Assembly (NCBI RefSeq): GCF_000003815.2
Contig: NC_049981.1
Coordinates: 5,830,949-5,894,948 of the forward strand
Length of the DNA stretch: 64,000 bases
Direction of reading: 5' to 3'
Source of the DNA: Branchiostoma floridae
Lineage: Eukaryota; Chordata; Leptocardii; Amphioxiformes; Branchiostomatidae
The notes under the pieces were generated by a model that saw nothing but the letters and a program-made list of their open reading frames with translations, did no database searches and was not told the DNA's origin. Below are positions 56,793-64,000 of the stretch, piece after piece (within the stretch, counting starts at the first letter, position 1; every line of letters starts with the position of its first letter). Position numbers and translations under genes: made by a program.

Positions 56793-58127
56793 TACTTGAC
56801 CTGAAAAACATCATATACTTAATTGAATACTTAATTGTCTCTGCTACAAACCTATAGAGATGTCATTAATGCGACGAGAGACAACAAAATAATACAACCG
56901 TTTATACACTGTATTTACCAGAGTTAGTGTACATAAGATACATGTGTCTTTAGTCCAATGTCATAGCTATTCCCCGGGACAAGTAGTCTTTCTTTTTATA
57001 TACGTGTAAGAAGTAATCAATTGCATAAAGAAATCAAAGATTAAGATATGAGTTCTAATATCAATATTATCACATATAAATAATGTCACAATACAAATTA
57101 AGAAACACATGCACCAAAATAAAAAGCATCTACAAAGGCTTTCAATTTTACATTTATCATAATTAGATCACTTAAGACCTTTTTTTTTTACTATTCTAGA
57201 GTTATAAAGCGATATTTGTAATAAGCTAATCTATTGTTGAAAATTTACATCTACCTTAAAGATTTTAAATGTTTAAGAAACATTTTGGAATTGACAGTAA
57301 AAAAATCTGTATTTACAATTATTTTTAAAAATACATGTTTCACTTTTAGAAATATTTGCAAATTGTCTGCGTATGTATAGTTTTAGATTTCTTTTCTGAA
57401 CCAATCAAAGTGTGTCATTGGTGCATAGCACACATTCATACGTTGTATGAATGTGTACGTTTCTTTCTTCAAAGGTCACTGAGCAACTCACATAATGTGG
57501 CAGAAACTAATGAATAACTTAAAATGCTGTTACTTTTCTTTTAACACTGATTATGAAATTTTCTACAATTTGCCCAACTAGGGATATGTTTGGAAAGAGG
57601 AAATATTATTCAAATTATTTGCAAGCCATCATCCATTTATATTATTAAATATAATATTATGAAAAAATGATTGCAAATAAAATTTGTCTTCTTCTTCAGT
57701 CAAAATTTGTAAATACCTATAATGGCCACGCTTGCTCTGGCGTAGTATGTACTAAAATGATAGGGAGTTCCTAAGTATATAACAGCATCATTCCAAAGCA
57801 GGGTAAAACCATCCAACATACACTGATAAATATTACATCCATGTAAAACATGAACTTTTGTTTCGCTATGAAATATTTCAAAGTTACCTTTTGTGCCTTT
57901 AAGTTAATAAAGCTGATAACTTTGTCAATTTAGTGAAGAAAAAATGAAGTTCCTCACATTCGTGTTTTTGAATGGCCTCCTTCACAGTCTTTCGGTCCGT
58001 CATACTAATTGTACACCTCAATACAGTTCCCTTAGAAGATGGCTCTAAAACGGCCTGAAAAGAGCCTGGCTGGTCGAATATGATCTCTTAGGGACCAAAT
58101 CCTTTACTACCATTTTACGCGAGAAAC
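56793..58127 (-). other. 3' UTR-like flank of pseudogene 7
   Basis: Nearly identical to 34,401-35,750; no gene seen. Confidence 0.5.
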
Positions 58128-59137
58128 CTACTGCAAGGATGCAATGTTCAGACGGTTACCGACTTTAGGGTTGAAGGAAAAAAATATGGAAGGGCGCTGC
58201 TGGAGGCGTGATGGATGCTTCGCAGCTTTCAGCCCCCTTAGTGTTGTGTTCCAGAATATAAAGAGCTCACAATTGGTGGAATTATTAGATGTCGGTTGTA
58301 ATGTCCCTATATTTGGGTTAACGTAGTGAGCGGCGTTTTGCATACCAAAGCTTGTATCCATCTGATTCATCAGATCCTGCTGGGTACCAGCGTTACATAC
58401 TGGAAGGTGATGTTGTTCTGTACATGTCCAGTAGGTCTGATGTGATGTATCATGATGTTGTTTGGGCCAGCAACAGGATCACTAATATTGACACGACATG
58501 AGAAAACAAGCGTCACATTCAGAACAGCAAGACGAAAACGCAGTGCTACAGTACACCTTTGTAAACATTTAATCTTGTTGATTAGCCACAATATCGCGCA
58601 ATCACAATGGAACGGGTTTTGGTTGATATTTGTCTGCATCAATACATTAGGAAGTCCTAACTCTTTTTCAGATACCGATGCAATCATGTTGTTCGATAGA
58701 CTTACGAACTGCAGTTTTGTGAGGTATTTCATGACGTCACCCAAGTTCACGTGTGTGATTCTGTTAAACGACAAGTAGAGATGGGATAAGGATGGCAGAT
58801 TTTTGAGAGACATCCAGGAAACCGTTTCGATACGATTGAATTTGACATCCAAATAAACCAAATTAGAAGGAGAAGGAATACTTGTATGATTACTGAAGTC
58901 ATTAAAGGAGGCATGTAATCGAGACACGTTTGCCGGTAGCCCCTCAGGAAAATATCTTAAGTTAAGGCGGATAAACGTACAGACGATTACAATCTTCCGG
59001 CATCTTGTCTCTGTAGTTTCGCAACCATTGCTCTGTTTTTCAATACAAGAAATCATACAGAGTAAGATGATAGATGCGAAGAAGTACTTGCACTTCCGTC
59101 TTGGTTGATCCCGGTTTCGTCGACGTTTGCCAAGCAT
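58128..59137 (-). pseudogene. Fused B/A LRR receptor pseudogene 7
   Basis: Begins as family B with a true ATG at 59,137: basic N-terminus, hydrophobic segment (YFFASIILLCMISC), LRRNT, LRRs (SHLYLSFNRITHV, LQFVSLSNNMIASV) and NPFHCDCAILWLINKIKC. Five extra bases near 58,552 then shift the frame and destroy the LRRCT. At 58,484-58,491 a deletion joint with about 8 filler bases (ATATTGAC) links it to the tail of family A (DPVAGPNNIMIHHI). The tail also carries the old frameshift shared with pseudogene 3, and 8 bases are lost near 58,287. The readable 255-residue frame to 58,370 is thus accidental. It preserves the 5' half that the 39,242 gene lost. Confidence 0.85.
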
Positions 59138-59354
59138 GTTGGTAGGTCTTTATAGAATATCGATGGCGTGAAAGAGCATGGTCTGAGGTTTTTACTGTAA
59201 AGACAATGCGTCATAAATCACAGACCTGTAAAGACTCAGTTTCTTTAGCGTTGTTGCAATTTAGAAAGGAAAAATTTAATGTTACTTGGTAGGCAAAAGG
59301 AGCTTTTCTTCGCTGGGAGCCATTCTCTTGAAACGGTTTACTTCGTGTAAATCC
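59138..59354. other. 5' flank of pseudogene 7
   Basis: No regulatory module like that of family A is visible here. Continues at 60,021 after the MITE. Confidence 0.4.
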
Positions 59355-60020
59355 TTAACCCTATTCAGACCGGGCTTTTTTGGTCATCCCTGGACCGGGG
59401 GGGGGGCTTTTGATGACGTCATGCTTAAAATGACGTCATGCACATCTAAGATACGAGTTAGGCTCCGCCATATTATATCCACAACATTGAATTTTTAAAA
59501 GTACTTTTTTTGCAACAAAAAATCACAAAGGGCAATGTAAATACACTAAATTCATTCATTTAGATGGTTTTTAATGAAAAAATACCAGGTAGTTACAAAT
59601 TTTAAGGGATAATTAGCTTGTTATTCTTGATCTGGCCATACGGTCCGCCATCTTGGATTTTGGGCTGATGACGTCATCAAATTAGCATAATTTATGCATA
59701 TATAATTATGAAAGATATGCTCAATTATATAAGATTTTATTTATGTAATAAAATAGCAGTAATATAGCAAATAAATGTGAAAAATACATTGTTAGAACCA
59801 AAAATAGTGATTTTTGGCAAAACTGCCTGTCAGCAAACGGTTGCCATGGCAACACGAAAAAATGGAATATTAGGCAAACTTCGTAAAATTGGTGACAACA
59901 ATATTTAAGGAAAACTCACCAAATTTGGTGGCTTTAGCGTAAGGCGTTCTGGCGTTATAGGACATCGAAAATGGCGCGGGCCTCAAAAGCCCCCCCCCCC
60001 CCCGGTCTGAATAGGGTTAA
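59355..60020. mobile_element. piggyBac-like MITE 4
   Basis: TTAA, CCCTATTCAGACCGGG and its exact complement, TTAA. Same interior as MITEs 1-3: CCGCCATCTTGGATTTTG, GATGACGTCATCAAATTAGC and an X-box. No transposase. Confidence 0.85.
59840..59853. promoter_or_regulatory. RFX X-box palindrome in MITE 4
   Basis: GTTGCCATGGCAAC, perfect. Confidence 0.6.
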
Positions 60021-60169
60021 TGGAAACTCATTAGCTCTGTACGGATACGGAAAAAAGAAAGAACCTCTTACAAAAGCAAGTCCCTCATAGCGAATTGCTC
60101 GAACGTAAAATGAGCAGAAAATGCCTCGTCTAACATGCATATTGATTTAAAACATCTTGCTCTATTGAT

Positions 60170-60730
60170 AAGATTGCGCTCTTTAAACGTGATACAGCAA
60201 CGAGTGGCTCTTTGCAAAAAGTTGAAACGTGTATACGCAATAACTGTGTATAAAAGTAGGGCATTTTGTGCGTATAGCAGACTAATTTCATTTCAGTATT
60301 TAAAAAGTATCATACAGTTTGAAATTTGTCGCAAACAAATTTCTTTGGAAAGCTCTGATGGTGACTCTTCGCAAAAGTACAACGAATTTCCATCGAGACA
60401 AATTTAACGTGTTCCAAATCGTTCCAAACGTTCTGTCCAATTAAACATAACACTTGTTTCCACAAAAACATAAGACACTTTAGAAAAGCAGGACACATTC
60501 AAATGCGTTTGGTACTAATCACGCTCTTTAAACGTGATACAACAACGCTTGGTTCCTTGTAAAATTGTATTTTTTTTTAATCTTACCCGGTATGAGAAAA
60601 AAAATGACAATTTTTGGGAAGCGAATTTGCACTATGCTTATGAAACCTATCAAAGTAGGCCAACGCTTCAGACTAATTGACCCCATTTTATCATTTTATG
60701 TTTTTCTTGATGACACGTGTCTGTGTAGTG
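60170..60730. repeat. Receptor-cluster distal flank, copy 3
   Basis: Counterpart of 40,079-40,830. GCGCTCTTTAAACGTGATAC at 60,176 and ACGCTCTTTAAACGTGATAC at 60,520 show an internal direct repeat of about 345 bp. Ends with GACACGTGTC (60,712-60,721) and a deletion joint at about 60,741. Confidence 0.6.
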
Positions 60731-60740
60731 TGTAAGCTAC

Positions 60741-61067
60741 GACTTCTGTTGTCAAAGGCCAACGCAACGACGTCAAAATGACGCCATCTTAGATTATCAT
60801 GTTAAAATTTCCCAAGATACAAGATTAAACTCCTCGACACAACGGTTTGTTGATTTGCTATTTTGTAAGGTCACCTGAATGTTATTAATGTTGTTCATAA
60901 AAAATAGTAAGAATTAGTTGCAATCCGTCACAAGCTTTTTTTATCCCAGGAAACTCCTTTAAGGAGTTGTTATAATATTTTACTGGTAACATATTACCTC
61001 AGGTGAAGTTGAAACAAATTGAAGGGAGCTGCTTGAGGCATGGTCATTGCCACACAGCAATGTTTCC
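60741..61067 (-). other. 3' flank of receptor gene 8
   Basis: Starts inside a MITE remnant (ACTTCTGTTGTCAAAGGCC), then matches 43,480-43,730 closely, including the palindrome AACTCCTTTAAGGAGTT. Confidence 0.5.
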
Positions 61068-62378
61068 TTAGTTCTGTGTTCCGGTATATAAAGAGTTCAC
61101 TATTGGAGGAATCATATGACTTGGATGCGGTATCCCAACATTTGGGTTAACGTTGTATGCTGTGTTTTGTATGGGTGGTATTATTTGACATGGTTGTAGA
61201 ATTCCACCACTTGGGTTTACGTTGTATGCTGTGTTTTGTATGGGTGGTATTATTTGGCCAACGCGTGTATCCATCTGATTCAGACCTTGTTGGGTACTAG
61301 CGTTGGAGACTGAAAAGAGGGTGTTGTTCTGGACATCTCCAATAGGTGTGATGTGATGCATCATGATGTTGTTATGAGCGGCAGCAGCATCGTAATCCAA
61401 ACTGCGAGCTCTTAACGACATGATACTCTTCACTGTTATGAAGACGACAAAAATAAATCCCACAAAACTGGCGACGGATATAGTAACGATTTGTAAGATC
61501 CTAGGCTTTAATGTACTGCCCGTTTGTGGGACTTTTGTAGATTTCGTTGCAGGAATGTTGTTTTGTCCATGCAGAGTTTTTAACGAGCTTAGAGCCAAGT
61601 TTGAGGATGTAGCTGATTGGGTTTTCCATGCACTTGTGTCACTTGTATCAACTACAAGAGATGGAGTCCATACTACCGTCATGTCAGGCCACTTTGTCAA
61701 GCAGGATGTCAGGCGTACATCGGCCCTTGCTAAGGGTACACCTTCCATGTGCTTTGGGCTCGCACACAGCAGACTATCGTGACCAGACGGAAGAAAGCCG
61801 AAAGTGCATGCCTCACACTCCCGACAGCAAGATGCAAAAATCCCCGTGCATATTTTCAAACAGCTTATCTTCTTGATTAACCACAACAAGTCACAGTCAC
61901 AGTGTAAAGGGTTATCGCCGATGAGCAAGGTATCTAAGGAGGGAAGCGCCAAGTCTTTTTCTGAGACGGTTGCAAGCCTGTTACTAGTCAGATCCACCAA
62001 ACTCAGGTTTGAAAGATGTTCAATGACAACGCCCAAATTCACGTGTGTCAGTTTGTTTCCAGACAGGTCTAAAAACTTCAACGCCGGCAGAGAGCGGAGT
62101 TCCAACCACTCAATAAATTCGATGTTGTCGTTTCTCAAACTGAGAGAAAGAAGTTTTTGTAGTGGTGGAAAATATGCAAGATGCCCCAAATTGCTGAATG
62201 AGACATAGAGGCGGGTTGTATTTGCCGGTAGGCCTTTGGGCAACGCAGTAAGTGGACTCGAGAAGCAATTGATCGTAGATGTATCTAGATTAGAACACCC
62301 AGTTGGCAGGGCGTAGCACACCGTGCAAAAAAATAACAAACAAAGAATAATTCTTATGAACTGCCTATATGCTTTCAT
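61068..62378 (-). CDS. LRR transmembrane receptor, gene 8
   Basis: Single exon, 436 residues, aligning to gene 5 without gaps. Signal peptide 1-23 (two extra Cys at 13 and 21); LRRNT Cys28/Cys38; LRRs about 55-150; LRRCT with the same ten cysteines; stalk; membrane helix 294-316; tail with two QIIPPIQNTAY units and PPIVNSLY. Differences from gene 5 crowd into the signal peptide, LRRNT and first LRRs, while membrane and tail are almost identical. The 5' flank contains a local duplication (about 62,385-62,475 and 62,482-62,575). Architecture suggests a type I surface receptor; ligand and partners unknown. Confidence 0.87.
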   Translation of the reverse strand: MKAYRQFIRIILCLLFFCTVCYALPTGCSNLDTSTINCFSSPLTALPKGLPANTTRLYVSFSNLGHLAYFPPLQKLLSLSLRNDNIEFIEWLELRSLPALKFLDLSGNKLTHVNLGVVIEHLSNLSLVDLTSNRLATVSEKDLALPSLDTLLIGDNPLHCDCDLLWLIKKISCLKICTGIFASCCRECEACTFGFLPSGHDSLLCASPKHMEGVPLARADVRLTSCLTKWPDMTVVWTPSLVVDTSDTSAWKTQSATSSNLALSSLKTLHGQNNIPATKSTKVPQTGSTLKPRILQIVTISVASFVGFIFVVFITVKSIMSLRARSLDYDAAAAHNNIMMHHITPIGDVQNNTLFSVSNASTQQGLNQMDTRVGQIIPPIQNTAYNVNPSGGILQPCQIIPPIQNTAYNVNPNVGIPHPSHMIPPIVNSLYTGTQN

Positions 62379-62927
62379 TGTTGTATGGAAATGTAAAAAT
62401 AAACTTTTACAACTTGGGATGACAGGATAGTTTTCTGGTTTGGGTTGTCGAATACGAATTTGAATGTGCAGGGACCGTTGTATGGAAACCTAAGGTAACT
62501 AACATTTACAACCTGGATAGGCAGGATAGTTTTCTGCTTTAGATTGTGGACAAAAAAAATGAATGTGCAGGGATCAAATCAGTAGAAGACAACGGCACTG
62601 TGACCTTGAAAAAGACAGTCAACTATTTCCTCACTATAGGCAGTGGAACATAAGTACTTAGCTTTAAGTTGAGACGCCCTCCCGTATTGTATGTAAATCC
62701 GAAGGTCCTGATTGATGAAGCCACAGAAAAGTTGACCTGATGTGCCTCTGATGATTTTGAATGCTGCTGTCTCCTTTCCATAAAAAAGTACAATCTTTGC
62801 ATTCAATTTTCAGATAGAGAGGCATCTAATAACTGAACCTTACAGAATGTCCATCATTTTCGTGACTTCCTGGCTTGTAAGAGAAGATATAGGGAAATAT
62901 ATGATTATTCACATGTGGAAAGAAATG

Positions 62928-62963
62928 CGCACGTATTTTGAAATATTGATTTATTTACGGCCT
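62928..62963 (-). promoter_or_regulatory. Conserved upstream module, gene 8
   Basis: GCACGTATTTTGAAATATTG: both the E-box (CACGTA) and the TTCA half are altered relative to the other genes, about 555 bp upstream of the start codon. Confidence 0.4.
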
Positions 62964-63375
62964 CGATATTTTCTCGGGGTATCTTAGCACATTTTAGACG
63001 TTACGAACAATACAGAATCGAATGGAAACAAAGTTGTCACAAACACCCATAAGTTTTGTATACATCTTTTTATGTAAGTATATTAAGTTAACAATTTAAC
63101 AATTTTCAAGATAGGAAAATGTCACTGAATACGAACTGGATACAATGACCCTTACATCGCGTAAAGAATGCTAACTGCTTCTTCAAATCAACTGAATTTG
63201 CTGAATATAGGTAGGTAACGCCGTAATTTTGAGCTCTCTTCCCTAACGTAATACGAGAAAAAAAAAGTTTGGGAAGAAAAACTTGCGCGGATGCTTGACA
63301 ATGTGTTCGAAGCATTACAAAGTAGGCCAACGCTTCAGACTACCTGACCCCATTTCATGTCTTTTTTCTCTTGAT

Positions 63376-63560
63376 GACACGTGTCTGTGTAGTATGTTAG
63401 TTACGTCAGAGCGACTAAATGATATTGTCTAGAGACACAGATATTTGATAACTGTTTGGGGCGCATTTTACTTTCGAACTATTAATTGCAAGGGGCGGAT
63501 ATTTTGTTGGTTGCTGCAGTACCATATCCCTTCGTCTTTCTCTCTTTATAAATGGCGTGA
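63376..63560. promoter_or_regulatory. Distal module upstream of gene 8
   Basis: GACACGTGTC, AGAGACACAGATATTTGATA and CTCTTTATAAATGGCGTGAC; another empty site for the LINE of 33,177. Confidence 0.45.
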
Positions 63561-63689
63561 CTTTCACAGTGGACTGTGTTTTCTTTGATGACCTGATAAA
63601 AGTTATCAACCAAATAATAGAGAGCTGACTGTGTGATAGTAGCCCACAAATGTGAATTGCCCAAACACTGACAATAATTTCACTTCCAC

Positions 63690-63695
63690 TTTATT
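63690..63695 (-). terminator. Candidate polyadenylation signal of the next receptor gene
   Basis: AATAAA on minus in the conserved ACTGACAATAATTTCAC block. The flank from here to the window end matches 34.4-34.7 and 56.8-57.1 kb, so another minus-strand receptor gene probably lies just beyond 64,000. Confidence 0.45.
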
Positions 63696-64000
63696 TGTTT
63701 AACCTTAAAAACATGTCGTTTTTAGGTAAGCATCAGCAAAAATTACATAACATACACATAAGTAAGTAATTATTGAATCCTTACTTTTTTTTTCTAGCAA
63801 CATATAAAGAGGTGTCATTAATGCACCGAGAGACAACAAAATAATACATCCATTTATACACAATATTTACAATTTTGTGATACATGTGTCTTTAGTCCAA
63901 TGTTATAGATACTCCCGTGACGAGTAGTCGTTTTATACCTGTAACAAGTAATTGTAAGATGAATTCAAAGATTAAGAGATGAAATCTAATCTCTATATTA

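Larger units (their letters stand above)
54530..61800. repeat. Segmental duplication, copy 2
   Basis: Partner of 31,150-44,450, about 6 kb shorter. It lacks the LINE, 5S SINE, CR1-like LINE and 209-bp LINE scrap. It has lost about 2.5 kb across the A/B gene pair (joint at 58,484-58,491) and about 2.5 kb at 60,740. It alone has the MITE at 59,355. Confidence 0.8.

Noticed and set aside
25837-62378. Lamprey-style VLR assembly from gene fragments
   Set aside because: The fragments are ordinary germline pseudogenes explained by deletions and insertions; intact genes need no assembly and have a membrane helix and tail unlike VLRs.

Overview
The window is repeat-rich animal nuclear DNA with spliced-gene signals, LINE, SINE and MITE insertions, and paralogous cell-surface leucine-rich-repeat (LRR) genes. 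A lancelet (amphioxus, Branchiostoma) is my best guess. This rests on the expanded LRR receptor genes and on the look of the repeats (TTAA-flanked MITEs, a SINE with a TTTAAC tail, very many TGACGTCA motifs). It is an inference; no database was searched.

Region 1 (1-15,898) is a tandem array of about 3.8 copies of a 4.2-kb unit. Each unit holds two diverged copies (A and B) of an older monomer of about 1 kb, plus a 24-bp minisatellite. A lone third monomer (C) lies at 17.8-18.9 kb. Units 2-4 share a 186-bp SINE insertion whose empty site survives in unit 1. I see no convincing gene here. Region 2 (15.9-22.8 kb) holds repeats, a SINE, a reverse-transcriptase scrap and the upstream remnant of a lost LRR gene.

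Region 3 (21.9 kb to the end) is a minus-strand cluster of LRR receptor genes. Five are intact single-exon genes: 25,837-27,174; 30,711-32,027; 43,730-45,040; 54,096-55,400; 61,068-62,378. Three are broken: 37,105-38,341; 39,242-40,078; 58,128-59,137. The intact proteins have a signal peptide, LRRNT, about four LRRs, a cysteine-rich LRRCT, a Ser/Thr stalk, one membrane helix and a tail with a repeated PPIxNxxY motif. Each gene sits in a recurring frame: 3' UTR with an AATAAA signal, coding region, a conserved upstream module (CACGTG plus TTTTGAAATATTCA) and a distal module with the palindrome GACACGTGTC.

About 31-44.5 kb and 54.5-61.9 kb are two copies of one segmental duplication whose edges fall inside receptor genes, making hybrid receptors. 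Each copy has since gained or lost different pieces: LINE, CR1-like LINE and 5S-derived SINE insertions, and complementary deletions. Empty sites in the sister copy let these events be ordered.

Two other items stand out. A 2.7-kb element at 22,797-25,529 has long inverted minisatellite arms and a 9-bp target-site duplication, and encloses three exon-like segments that splice in frame into a membrane protein with a PTGAGKST P-loop. Four TTAA-flanked piggyBac-like MITEs each carry the RFX X-box palindrome GTTGCCATGGCAAC or a one-base variant.
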